A stretch of 64,000 nt of DNA, taken from positions 1-64,000 of the forward strand of contig CAMCIC010000007.1 in NCBI GenBank assembly GCA_945874895.1, in the 5' to 3' direction. The notes beneath the pieces were generated by a model. The model searched no databases. It had not been told where the DNA came from and worked only from the letters and a program-made list of their open reading frames with translations. This DNA is from Akkermansia muciniphila. Lineage in GTDB: Bacteria > Verrucomicrobiota > Verrucomicrobiia > Verrucomicrobiales > Akkermansiaceae. Within the stretch, counting starts at the first letter, position 1; every line of letters begins with the position of its first letter. Shown in pieces: positions 1 through 9,396 of this stretch. The position numbers were made by a program, and so were the translations under genes.

Positions 1-655
1 GTGGCAGGAACCGGGTTTGTCGATACCGCAGCGAGCGAGGAGCTTTTTGATCCAGTTGCCGAGGTAGGCTGGGGTGATGCGGGAGCCATAACCACTGAGA
101 AAGAGCGCAGTTTCGTTCGGAATATGGTCGAACAAGGGGCGCGATTCACGAAGAAATACGCCAAGCCAGGCTGCGGCTCTCCCTCCTACGGGGAGCATGC
201 GAAATTTTCCGCCCTTGCCGCGACGGATGGTAAGGGTGTGTGTGCTGGGATCATAATCGCCGATATCGAGTTGGCTGAGCTCGGTGCGGCGGAGGCCGGT
301 GGCGTAGAGGAGTTCGAGCATGGCGCGGTCACGCAGGCCGAAGGGTTGGGCGGTGTTGGGGACGGCGAGGAGGAGGTCGATTTCGTTAGGGGTGAGGACT
401 TTGGGAATGCTGCGGGTTTGTTTGCGGGGAAGGTCGAGGTCGGCGGCGGGGTTGGCGGGAATGAGGTTTTGGCGGCAGAGCCAGGCGAAGAAGCGGCGGA
501 TGCAGCCAAGGCGGGCGATTTGAGTGTTGATGACGAGGGGTTTGTCGCCTCGTGGGGAGCGGTATTGATGGAGGTAGAGTTGGTAGGCGGTGAGGTGGGC
601 GCGGGTGATCTTTACCCTGGGAGTCCGCTGCGTCTCAGGGACATCTGGAAACCAA
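1..655 (-). CDS. Tyrosine recombinase/integrase (XerC/D-like), partial: C-terminus runs off the window edge and the N-terminus appears truncated
   Basis: Minus-strand translation reads ...ITRAHLTAYQLYLHQYRSPRGDKPLVINTQIARLGCIRRFFAWLCRQNLIPANPAADLDLPRKQTRSIPKVLTPNEIDLLLAVPNTAQPFGLRDRAMLELLYATGLRRTELSQLDIGDYDPSTHTLTIRRGKGGKFRMLPV..., with a core-binding domain and the catalytic 'TGLRRTEL' motif. The frame has no ATG start. The listed 334-aa plus-strand ORF is its antisense. Confidence 0.8.
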
Positions 656-667
656 ACAAAACAACAC

Positions 668-706
668 AAAAAAAACCATGGGATCACTTTGTCAGTGACC
701 CCATGG
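668..706 (-). terminator. Rho-independent terminator downstream of tpiA
   Basis: Arms CCATGGGATCACT (676-688) and AGTGACCCCATGG (694-706) pair 12/13 with a 5-nt loop. On the minus strand they are followed by T8 (A8 at 668-675). Confidence 0.85.
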
Positions 707-734
707 ATGGTGAGTTGACTTCAGCCGCGGTATA

Positions 735-1505
735 TCAATCAGCCGGGCAGCCGTTGACGATGATGTCGACGAAGCTCTGGGCCTCCAACGAGGCACCGCC
801 GATCAGGGCGCCGTCGATGTCCGGGCAGGCCATCAGTTCCGCGGCATTGTTCGGTTTCACGCTACCGCCGTATTGGATGCGGAGCTTCTGGGCGATCTCG
901 GAGCCGTACAGTTCCGTCACCACCGAGCGTACGAAGGCATGGGCCTCCTGTGCTTGTGCCGCGGTGGCGGTGACACCCGTGCCAATGGCCCAGACGGGCT
1001 CGTAGGCGATGACCGTATCGTCCATGTCCTCCGCCGTGATGCCGGCAAGGCCTTCGGTGATCTGCGTGCGCAAGACGTTTTCCAAAATCCCGGCATTGCG
1101 CTCTTCCAGAGTTTCCCCAATGCAGAAAATCAGCTTGAGGCCAGCCTCGCGGGCTTTTTTCATCTTGGCATTGATGACCGCGTTGGTCTCGCCGAAGATC
1201 GAACGGCGCTCGCTGTGACCGATGATCACATGGCGAACGAGAATCTCGCGCAGCATTTTCACGCTGATCTCACCCGTGTAGGCACCATCGTCGAACTGCG
1301 AGCAATTTTGTGCGGCCATTTCCACGCCACGGGCATCGCGCAGCGACTCCGAGAGTGTGGGCAGCGAGATGAACGGCGCGGCGATGACGATGTCACATGC
1401 GGGGCGTCCGGTGAGTTTGCTGAGAAATGATTTCACAAAGGCCTGGGTGTCCGAGGGACCTTTGTTCATTTTCCAGTTGGCGGCGAAGATGGGGCGGCGG
1501 AACAT
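735..1505 (-). CDS. tpiA: Triosephosphate isomerase
   Basis: 256 aa; FAANWKMNK, AYEPVWAIGTG, IQYGGSVKPNN and GALIGGASL motifs. Confidence 0.97.
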   Translation of the reverse strand: MFRRPIFAANWKMNKGPSDTQAFVKSFLSKLTGRPACDIVIAAPFISLPTLSESLRDARGVEMAAQNCSQFDDGAYTGEISVKMLREILVRHVIIGHSERRSIFGETNAVINAKMKKAREAGLKLIFCIGETLEERNAGILENVLRTQITEGLAGITAEDMDDTVIAYEPVWAIGTGVTATAAQAQEAHAFVRSVVTELYGSEIAQKLRIQYGGSVKPNNAAELMACPDIDGALIGGASLEAQSFVDIIVNGCPAD

Positions 1506-1513
1506 AGGGATAG

Positions 1514-1541
1514 GTGAAAAGTGAGGAGTGAAATATGAAAC
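1514..1541. repeat. Degenerate heptanucleotide tandem repeat (4 units) in the pgk-tpiA spacer
   Basis: gtgaaaa/gtgagga/gtgaaat/atgaaac read directly; on the coding strand GTTTCAT ATTTCAC TCCTCAC TTTTCAC just before the tpiA ATG. Confidence 0.6.
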
Positions 1542-1544
1542 GGA

Positions 1545-2741
1545 TTATGCGTTGGTGAGAGCGGCCACACCGGGGAGTTCTTTGCCTTCGAGCAGTTCGA
1601 GGGAAGCGCCACCACCGGTGGAAATGAAATTCATTTGATCATCGAGACCGAATTTATTGACCGCGGTCACGGAGTCGCCACCGCCGACGATGGACAGGGC
1701 ATCCGAGTCCGCCACGGCCTGCGCAATGGCGCGTGTGCCTTCGGCGAAAGAACCGATCTCGAACACGCCCATGGGGCCGTTCCACAAGACGGTCTTGGCG
1801 GATGCCAGTTCTTTGCTGAACTCGGCGATCGCCACCGTGCCGATGTCGATGCCTTCCCAGTCGTCGGGAATTTCACCGCCGTCGGCATACGGGGCGATGA
1901 CACGCGTTTCCGCGCCATCCTTGAACTCCTGCGTGATGCGGGTATCGGCGGGCAGCAGGAAGCGGATGCCCTTGGCTTCGGCGTTTTTGAGAATGTCGAG
2001 CGCGAGATCGAGCTTGTCATTTTCGACCAGTGATTTGCCCACTTTGTGGCCTTGTGCCTTGCGGAAGGTGTAGGCCATGGCGCCACCGATGATGAACGTG
2101 TCCGCCTTGGCCATCAGCGCGTTGATCACCTGGATTTTATCGGAAACCTTCGCGCCGCCCATGATCACCACGAAGGGACGCTCCGCCTGATCGAGTTTGT
2201 CCACGAGGTATTCCAGCTCGCGGGCCATCAAGAAGCCCATCGCGCTTTGTTGCACGAAATGCGTGACTCCCTCGGTGGAAGCATGAGCGCGGTGCGCGGT
2301 GCCGAAAGCGTCGTTGACAAAAATCTGCGCGCTGCCGGCGAGTTGCTTGGCGTAGTCGGCATCGTTCTTTTCCTCCTCCGGATAAAAACGTGTGTTTTCC
2401 AGCAGCAGCACCTGTCCCGCCTGCAAGCCCGCGCGCAGAGCGGCGGTGGCTTCACCGATCGAATCGGGAGCGAGAACGACTTCCTGGCCTAACAACTCCG
2501 TGAGACGTGCAGCGACGGGAGCAAGTGAAAACTCGGCCGTGGCACCAGCCTTGGGGCGGCCGAGGTGCGAGCACAGAACCAACTTGGCACCACCCTGAAG
2601 CAAATGCTTGATCGAAGGAAGTGCTGCGGTGATGCGGGTGTCATCGGTAATCGCGCCATTTTTGAGCGGCACATTGAAGTCACAACGCATCAGCACTTCT
2701 TTTTGCTGAACATCCAAGGATTGTATCGAGAGTTTGGCCAT
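1545..2741 (-). CDS. pgk: Phosphoglycerate kinase
   Basis: RCDFNVPL, LCSHLGRPKG-like, VNDAFGTAHRAHAST, WNGPMGVFE and STGGGASLELLEGKELPG motifs. Start placed at MAKLSIQSL rather than the ORF start at 2777. Confidence 0.96.
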   Translation of the reverse strand: MAKLSIQSLDVQQKEVLMRCDFNVPLKNGAITDDTRITAALPSIKHLLQGGAKLVLCSHLGRPKAGATAEFSLAPVAARLTELLGQEVVLAPDSIGEATAALRAGLQAGQVLLLENTRFYPEEEKNDADYAKQLAGSAQIFVNDAFGTAHRAHASTEGVTHFVQQSAMGFLMARELEYLVDKLDQAERPFVVIMGGAKVSDKIQVINALMAKADTFIIGGAMAYTFRKAQGHKVGKSLVENDKLDLALDILKNAEAKGIRFLLPADTRITQEFKDGAETRVIAPYADGGEIPDDWEGIDIGTVAIAEFSKELASAKTVLWNGPMGVFEIGSFAEGTRAIAQAVADSDALSIVGGGDSVTAVNKFGLDDQMNFISTGGGASLELLEGKELPGVAALTNA

Positions 2742-3092
2742 GGGCAGTGCGTAAGTCGGCGGACGAACCATTGTCAAGCCAGATAGCGCAAGAAATCCGA
2801 CAAGTGGGAGAAAAATGCGTCATGGACCGCTGCATTGGATCACAAATCCTCCCCCCTGCCTTGATCCACCCGCAAGAACCATGGATCACGGAGAACTTTC
2901 TCACGAGACATACTAAATATGCATTGACTTTTCCTGTGTATCTGATTGTCTCGCGAACCGGTTTTGACCATGGATACGCAATGAGAATATCTCGGCGGCA
3001 TCCATGGGACGCAACACCCCTTTTTCCTGCTGCAGGTTCGTGCGGGGCTGCCGGTTTTCCACTTTTTTCTGATTTTTCACTTCTTCATTTCC

Positions 3093-4124
3093 ATGTCCAT
3101 TTTTCATCGTATATTCGGCCACTGGCTTTCACAAGACATTGGCATCGACCTCGGCACAGCGAACACGCTCGTCTGCGTCAAGGACCAAGGCATTGTGTTG
3201 CGTGAGCCATCCGTCGTCGCGGTCCGCGCTGGTACCAATGAGGTGTTGGCAGTGGGTGACGACGCCAAGCGCATGCTCGGCCGCACCCCCGGTGACATCG
3301 TCGCGATTCGCCCGCTCAAGGATGGCGTGATCTCCGACTTTAGCGTCACGGAGGCCATGCTGCGCCATTTCATCAAAAAAGTAAACAACGGCCGGAGGTC
3401 GAACTCACGAGTGGTGATCGCCGTTCCTTCGGGCATCACTCAGGTCGAGAAACGTGCCGTAAGGGAGTCAGCGGAAATGGCAGGTGCGCGCGAAGTTTAC
3501 CTGATCGAGGAGCCCATGGCGGCAGCCATTGGGGTGGGATTGCCTGTGCAAGACGCGGCGGGCAACATGATTGTGGATATCGGCGGTGGCACCACGGAAG
3601 TCGCCCTCATCTCGCTTTCTGGGATTGTCTATGCCCGCAGTGTTCGCGTAGCGGGTGACGAGTTGGACGACTCCATCATTTCATACATGAAGCGGGCCTA
3701 CAACCTGATGATCGGTGAACGCACCGCAGAAGATATCAAAATCCGCATTGGTTCCGCAGCTCCGCTTCCCAAGGAACTGACGATGGAAGTCAAGGGCCGC
3801 GATCTCGTAGCAGGCTTGCCCAAAACCATCACCATTACATCCCAAGAGATACGATCTGCCATGGCGGACCCCATGCAGCAAGTCATCGATGGAATCCGAA
3901 CTACTCTCGAACGTTGTCCGCCGGAGCTGGCCGCAGACCTTGTGGATCGCGGCATCATTCTCGCTGGCGGTGGTGCCCTGCTGAAGGGACTCGATCGATT
4001 GATTCGTGAGGAAACCGGTCTGCCCGTGCACATTGCCGAAGATCCGCTCAGCGCCGTTGCAGAGGGCACAGGGAAAGCACTGCAAGAGATGGCCCTGCTC
4101 AAGCGTATCTCCAACATTGGTTGA
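3093..4124 (+). CDS. mreB: Rod shape-determining protein MreB
   Basis: [53 protein letters not shown] motifs; followed by mreC and mreD. Confidence 0.97.
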   Translation: MSIFHRIFGHWLSQDIGIDLGTANTLVCVKDQGIVLREPSVVAVRAGTNEVLAVGDDAKRMLGRTPGDIVAIRPLKDGVISDFSVTEAMLRHFIKKVNNGRRSNSRVVIAVPSGITQVEKRAVRESAEMAGAREVYLIEEPMAAAIGVGLPVQDAAGNMIVDIGGGTTEVALISLSGIVYARSVRVAGDELDDSIISYMKRAYNLMIGERTAEDIKIRIGSAAPLPKELTMEVKGRDLVAGLPKTITITSQEIRSAMADPMQQVIDGIRTTLERCPPELAADLVDRGIILAGGGALLKGLDRLIREETGLPVHIAEDPLSAVAEGTGKALQEMALLKRISNIG

Positions 4125-4157
4125 TTTGTACGTTCCATCCTTCGGATTCTTCCGGCC

Positions 4158-4961
4158 ATGAAGCCGCTCAATCTCATCGCTCTTCTCTGCTTTCTCGGTG
4201 GCGCCACTTGGGCGCTGACGCGTAGCGATAGAAGTGTACGAGAAATCCAGCATGGTTACTATTCGGCGCTGACGCCCTTTCTCAAAGCCGGCTCCGCGCT
4301 TGAAGAAAATGCGCGGAATTTCACCCGCGAGGTCGAGCACTCGAAGGAACTCGAGGTCCAACTGGAAGTCACACGCGCAGAACTCAGCAAGTTGCGGCAA
4401 GTCGAACAACGCTTTGCCGACATGCAGGCGGAAAACGAGCGCCTGCGCGATGCGTTGGAATTCAAAAAAAACACTCCCTTCAAACTGATCGCGGCGAGGA
4501 TCACCCGTCGCCAAACGACCAATTGGTACAAAACCATCGAAATCAATCGTGGGGAGGAGTCCATGATCGGCAACCAAAACCCAGTTGTCACCGCTGAGGG
4601 TCTGGTGGGCAAGATCGACCTTTCAGGAAAAGAATTCGCGACCGTGATTCTCCTTACCGACGAAAAATGCCAGGTCTCGGCGAAAATCGAAGGATCTCCC
4701 GAAGTCGGCATTCTCAGTGGCAGACGCGCCGATTATGGTGAATTTCCCATGCTAGCACTGCGCTTTCTCTCGAAAAAAGCCAATCTCAAAAAAGGCCAAA
4801 GGGTCTTTAGCAATGGCCGCGGTGGCATCATACCGGCCAACATCCTTCTTGGAACCATCGAATCGGTCGAAGCCGGTGCACAGGATTCCGAAGCTCTCGT
4901 ACGCCCCGCCGTGAACTTCAACGATCTTGTGACCGTCTTCGTGATTCCCTCAGCGAATTAG
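4158..4961 (+). CDS. mreC: Rod shape-determining protein MreC
   Basis: Coiled coil plus beta-domain (VTAEGLVGKIDLSGKEFATVILLTDEKCQVSAKIEGSPEVGILSG); synteny with mreB. Confidence 0.9.
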   Translation: MKPLNLIALLCFLGGATWALTRSDRSVREIQHGYYSALTPFLKAGSALEENARNFTREVEHSKELEVQLEVTRAELSKLRQVEQRFADMQAENERLRDALEFKKNTPFKLIAARITRRQTTNWYKTIEINRGEESMIGNQNPVVTAEGLVGKIDLSGKEFATVILLTDEKCQVSAKIEGSPEVGILSGRRADYGEFPMLALRFLSKKANLKKGQRVFSNGRGGIIPANILLGTIESVEAGAQDSEALVRPAVNFNDLVTVFVIPSAN

Positions 4962-4973
4962 TTTCCCGGCATC

Positions 4974-5555
4974 GTGTTTCGTTACTCCATCACTCTCCTG
5001 CTTTTGCTTCTGTTCGCGGTGATCGCGCAGCAGTTTTTGCCCTCGTTCAGCGATCTCTATCATGCAAGGATCTTCCTGCTATTGATTGTGTTTCTCTGCA
5101 TCGCCGTGAGCATCCCCCTCCCCGTGATGTTTTTGTATGCACTGATGTGCGGATTTTTCTGGGACGCTCAGTGCACTCTCGGTTCGCCGGAAGTGGACAC
5201 CAGCATTTATCAGGACCCGGTCACCAGCCTGCGGTTTGGGAGCTCCATCCTGCTTTTCGGTTTTGCAGGTTTGCTGATGCATGGATTCCGGCCGCTATTC
5301 CTTCAGGGCAAATGGTATCTGTCCGCCCTGCTGACAGGGATCGCCACCTTCCTCTACTGTCTCACGGAATATGCGGCCATCGATTTCGTGCGCGGGTCCT
5401 TCACCATATCTCGCGGCGTGATTTGGCAATCGTGCTACACCGCCCTCTTCAGCATTGTGGTGTCTCCAATGGTATTCGCCCTGCTTTTCTATCTTGCTCG
5501 ACTTTTCCATCACTCCATCGTAGAAACCAAGCGTTCCCAACGCCGATTCTCCTGA
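4974..5555 (+). CDS. mreD: Rod shape-determining protein MreD (putative)
   Basis: 193-aa hydrophobic protein between mreC and PBP2; GTG start. Confidence 0.75.
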   Translation: MFRYSITLLLLLLFAVIAQQFLPSFSDLYHARIFLLLIVFLCIAVSIPLPVMFLYALMCGFFWDAQCTLGSPEVDTSIYQDPVTSLRFGSSILLFGFAGLLMHGFRPLFLQGKWYLSALLTGIATFLYCLTEYAAIDFVRGSFTISRGVIWQSCYTALFSIVVSPMVFALLFYLARLFHHSIVETKRSQRRFS

Positions 5556-5569
5556 TCCTCGCCTGACTT

Positions 5570-7723
5570 ATGGAAACCGCCTACCGATTGCGACTCTACC
5601 TACTCACCGCACTGGTGCTGCTGGGTTTTGGCACGCTTTTGCATCGGCTTCACAAGGTGCAGATCGAGGATACACAAAAGTATCGCGACCGAGTGCCCTC
5701 GCCCAAAAATGTTTCGGTTCGCGAACCAGGAGTTCGCGGGGAAATCCGTGACTCCCGCGGCGTGTTGCTGGCCAGAAATAGCCGCAACTACGAAGTCTCC
5801 TTCAATATCGAGGAAATCATCAACGCCTATCATCTGCAGCACAATGATTCACCCTACGTGGATACCTTGCGCTCGGAAAAAGGCATGAGTCGTGCCGGAA
5901 AGAAAAAAAACATCGCAGGCATCGTCAACGAAGTGATCATCTCCCGCTTAACGCAATACGGCCTCGCCAAGGACTACAGCGCCAAAGCGATGGAGAGCCA
6001 CTACAACACCCACGGTGGGTTGGTGCCATTTTCCTACCGAACTGATCTCACCTATGATCAATTTTCTCGCTTTGCCGAACTGAACCTGGAACTTCCAGGA
6101 GTTTACATCAATCTACGTCCGCAACGTCAATATCCCTACAAAACACTGGCTTGTCACATCCTCGGATACACCAAGGAGTGGGAAAAAGGAGACATTCCCA
6201 CTAGCGGGCATCGGACTTTCAATCACTACATCGGCGAGGAAAAAGGAATCGCTGGTGTGGAGATGACCATGGATCAGCACTTGAGAGGCCAGGAAGGGGT
6301 CAAGACCATGCTGAAGGACGAAAAAGGACGGATTGTCAGCATGATCGACTATACCAAGCCGCAGATGGGGGCGGATGTGACCTTGACCATTGACAGTCGC
6401 GTGCAGTATTTGGTCGAAAACATTCTACGCAGGGCGGGACGTGCCGCCGCAGTCGTCATGAATGTCCAGACTGGCGAGGTGATCGCCATGGCATCCGTGC
6501 CAAACTACGATCCAAACAATTTCATTCCTTCCATCTCCGAGGCAAAGTGGGAAGAATACAAAACCAAAAACATCTGCCTGCCCCTGATGAACCGAGCGAT
6601 CGAAAGCTTCGACCCTGGTTCGACCTTCAAGCTTGCGACCGCCATCGCCGGAGTCCGAGCCGGATTGGGGGACAGGGTATACAGCTGCAATGGATTTGTC
6701 GCCTACGGCAACCACAAAGCAGGGTGTTGGATCTGGAATCAAAGCAAGGGCATGCACGGCTCACAGAACGTCAGCAAGGCGATCCAGCAATCCTGCAATC
6801 CTTATTTCTTTCGTTTGGCCAATGCCGTTGGGCCACGAGCCATGGCGGAAACGTTTACCCTCCTCAATTTGGGGAAAACGACGGGAGTGGAGCTACCCTC
6901 GGAAAAACCGGGGATGGTCATCGGGTCCCCTTCTTGGAAAATGCGTTTCCCCTCCACACCCGTCACTCCAGTTGACACGGCCTTTCTGGCCATCGGCCAG
7001 GGCGTGAGCTCTGCCTCTCCCCTGCAACTCGCGGCGCTAGGCTGCTGCATCGCCAATGGAGGGAAATACTACCAACCGCGGGTGGTGAAAAAAGTCACCC
7101 GCGAGCGTGAGGTTCTCGTGTCCGATCAACCCAAACTCCTTCTGGACCTGATTCAGCAGGGAGTAAAGCCAGAGGACATGGAGCGGATTCGCAAAGGCAT
7201 GTGGATGGCAGTCAATCAACCCGGCGGCACGGCTGGCCGAGTGAAAATGCCCAACATCGAAGTAGCCGCCAAAACCGGCACTGCACAAAGTGTTGATTTC
7301 GGCAAAAAATCCAACAACTCCTGGACCCTATCCTTCGCCCCTTACGAGAACCCGAAGTATGCGGTCTGCGTGCTGGTGGTCGGCGGCAAATCTGGCGGCA
7401 AGGTTTGCGGACCACTGGTGCATTTGATTTACCGCGGGTTATTCGCTCTCGATGACGGACTCAAACTCCCCCTGCAACCGCAGGATGAAGTAACGGGCAA
7501 TACCGATCCCATCGAGGAAATTCTCCTACCCGAAGACACTCTCGCTGCTGTAGAAGCAGTCGAAATCACCGAAACGGCCGACGATGTGCAAACAGATCTC
7601 GCGCCGCGCCCCCAGAACCCAGATAACGATACCCATACCATTGAAATTCTGCCAACACCAACCATCACTCCGGAAATCGATACCGCTGGCACCATACCGC
7701 GTGCCATCCCCGTGCCGGAATAA
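5570..7723 (+). CDS. mrdA: Penicillin-binding protein 2 (peptidoglycan transpeptidase)
   Basis: Dimerisation domain (REPGVRGEIRDSRGVLLARN); active-site motifs FDPGSTFK (STFK), SCN, and AKTGTA (KTG). Confidence 0.93.
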   Translation: METAYRLRLYLLTALVLLGFGTLLHRLHKVQIEDTQKYRDRVPSPKNVSVREPGVRGEIRDSRGVLLARNSRNYEVSFNIEEIINAYHLQHNDSPYVDTLRSEKGMSRAGKKKNIAGIVNEVIISRLTQYGLAKDYSAKAMESHYNTHGGLVPFSYRTDLTYDQFSRFAELNLELPGVYINLRPQRQYPYKTLACHILGYTKEWEKGDIPTSGHRTFNHYIGEEKGIAGVEMTMDQHLRGQEGVKTMLKDEKGRIVSMIDYTKPQMGADVTLTIDSRVQYLVENILRRAGRAAAVVMNVQTGEVIAMASVPNYDPNNFIPSISEAKWEEYKTKNICLPLMNRAIESFDPGSTFKLATAIAGVRAGLGDRVYSCNGFVAYGNHKAGCWIWNQSKGMHGSQNVSKAIQQSCNPYFFRLANAVGPRAMAETFTLLNLGKTTGVELPSEKPGMVIGSPSWKMRFPSTPVTPVDTAFLAIGQGVSSASPLQLAALGCCIANGGKYYQPRVVKKVTREREVLVSDQPKLLLDLIQQGVKPEDMERIRKGMWMAVNQPGGTAGRVKMPNIEVAAKTGTAQSVDFGKKSNNSWTLSFAPYENPKYAVCVLVVGGKSGGKVCGPLVHLIYRGLFALDDGLKLPLQPQDEVTGNTDPIEEILLPEDTLAAVEAVEITETADDVQTDLAPRPQNPDNDTHTIEILPTPTITPEIDTAGTIPRAIPVPE

Positions 7724-7750
7724 TAAGAACCCTATCAACACCCTACCACT

Positions 7751-9340
7751 GTGCCCATTGCCATGATCAATAAAATCAAACGCTTCCTCGGATTCGGCTC
7801 GAACAATCCGATGGAAGGAAACACCATCCTCATCAACGTCGAAAAACTCGAGCGCAGGGTAGCCTTGCTCGAAAACGGACTGCTTGAAGAATACTCTGTC
7901 GAACGTGAAGGCGACCAAAACATCGTTGGCGGCATTTTCAAAGGCCGTGTGAAAAACATCGAACAAGGACTGAAGGCCATGTTTGTCGACATCGGTCTGG
8001 ACAAGAACGCCTTCCTCCATTTCTGGGATGCCATCCCTGCGGCACTCGATGCGGGATTAGAGGAAATCGACCGAGGTCCCAAAAAACAGCAAAAGAAAAT
8101 CACCTCCAAGGACATTCCAAGCATTTATCCGATTGGATCGGAAATCATGATCCAAGTGTCGAAAGGTCCGATCGGCACGAAAGGTCCACGCGTGACAACC
8201 AACATCTCGCTCGCGGGTCGTTATCTGGTTCTCATGCCCTACACCGAGCAATTTGGCATTTCCCGAAAGATCGAGGATCCCAAAGAACGGGCCCGCCTGC
8301 GCGGCATCATCCAGAAGCTCTCTGTTCCCGAGGGTATGGGCATCATCATGCGTACCGCTGCCATTGGCACGCGCAAACGCCATCTGATCCGTGACCTTGC
8401 CATGTTGTTAGAGCAATGGCGTGAAGTGGAACGCCAGCGCGATTCACACGCCGCCCCTTACTGTGTTTTCCAAGAACCGGGCCTGGTCGAGCGCACTGCG
8501 CGTGATTTGCTCACAGATGACATCGATCAGGTCATCTGTGATTGCCCTGATACCACTGAAGCGATCCGCGATGTGGCGGGCAAAGTATCACGCCGAGCAA
8601 AACGTCGCGTTCACCACATGAGCGGCGCCGTGCCGCTGTTTGAACGCATCGGCATTCAGAAGCAAATCGACGAAGCTTTTTCGCGTCAGGTATGGCTGCC
8701 CTGCGGTGGCTACATCGTGATCGATGAGACCGAGGCCTTGATCGCTATCGATGTGAACACCGGTCGCAATCGCGGCAATAAGGATCAGGAGAAAATGATT
8801 CTCGAGACTAACGTCGAGGCGGCTCATGCCGTGGCTCGCCAGTTGCGACTTCGCAACATCGGCGGATTGGTCGTGGTCGACTTTATCGATATGCGTCATC
8901 GCAAGGATCAGATGGCGGTTTACAAGGCGATGAAGGAGCGGGTGAAAAAGGACAAAGCCAAAACCCAGGTGCTACAGATTTCTGCCATCGGTCTGATGGA
9001 AATGACAAGACAGCGCCTGAACGAATCGCTGCGTGACTCGATGTATGAACCTTGCCCCTATTGCACGGGACGCGGTAGGGTCAAAACCACCATGAGCATG
9101 TCGGTGGAAGTGCAGCGTCAGCTCAATACCATCATCTTGAAAAACTCGCATCAAGGAGATCTGATTGTGATGGTGAACACCGATGTCCTGAACCGCTTCC
9201 GCACGGAAGACTCGAAGATTCTGATGGAGCTCGAACGCTCTCACAACGGTCGACTCATTTTCCGCGCCGATCCGTCCATGCATCGTGAACGTTTTGCGAT
9301 CATCGATGCTAGCAACGAAAAGACCATTTTCCAAGTCTAA
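7751..9340 (+). CDS. rng: Ribonuclease E/G family protein
   Basis: S1-like N-terminus (GNIVGGIFKGRVKNIEQGLKAMFVDIGLDKNAFLH), EALIAIDVNTGRNRG, GGLVVVDFIDM, CPYCTGRGRV Zn-link motif. Confidence 0.92.
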   Translation: MPIAMINKIKRFLGFGSNNPMEGNTILINVEKLERRVALLENGLLEEYSVEREGDQNIVGGIFKGRVKNIEQGLKAMFVDIGLDKNAFLHFWDAIPAALDAGLEEIDRGPKKQQKKITSKDIPSIYPIGSEIMIQVSKGPIGTKGPRVTTNISLAGRYLVLMPYTEQFGISRKIEDPKERARLRGIIQKLSVPEGMGIIMRTAAIGTRKRHLIRDLAMLLEQWREVERQRDSHAAPYCVFQEPGLVERTARDLLTDDIDQVICDCPDTTEAIRDVAGKVSRRAKRRVHHMSGAVPLFERIGIQKQIDEAFSRQVWLPCGGYIVIDETEALIAIDVNTGRNRGNKDQEKMILETNVEAAHAVARQLRLRNIGGLVVVDFIDMRHRKDQMAVYKAMKERVKKDKAKTQVLQISAIGLMEMTRQRLNESLRDSMYEPCPYCTGRGRVKTTMSMSVEVQRQLNTIILKNSHQGDLIVMVNTDVLNRFRTEDSKILMELERSHNGRLIFRADPSMHRERFAIIDASNEKTIFQV

Positions 9341-9365
9341 CCGTCACTGCGATCGTGTTGCCATG

Positions 9366-9396
9366 CCCCGCTTCCATTCTATGGATGCGGGGTTTT
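9366..9396 (+). terminator. Rho-independent terminator of the mre-mrdA-rng operon
   Basis: CCCCGCTTCCAT-TCT-ATGGATGCGGGG hairpin (one mismatch) followed by TTTTTT. Confidence 0.85.

Noticed and set aside
1-1005. 334-aa plus-strand ORF at the left edge
   Set aside because: Antisense to the recombinase and tpiA frames; composition is typical of a codon-shadow ORF and it matches no family.
3681-4577. 298-aa minus-strand ORF opposite mreB/mreC
   Set aside because: Overlaps two confidently identified genes on the other strand; no recognisable domain.
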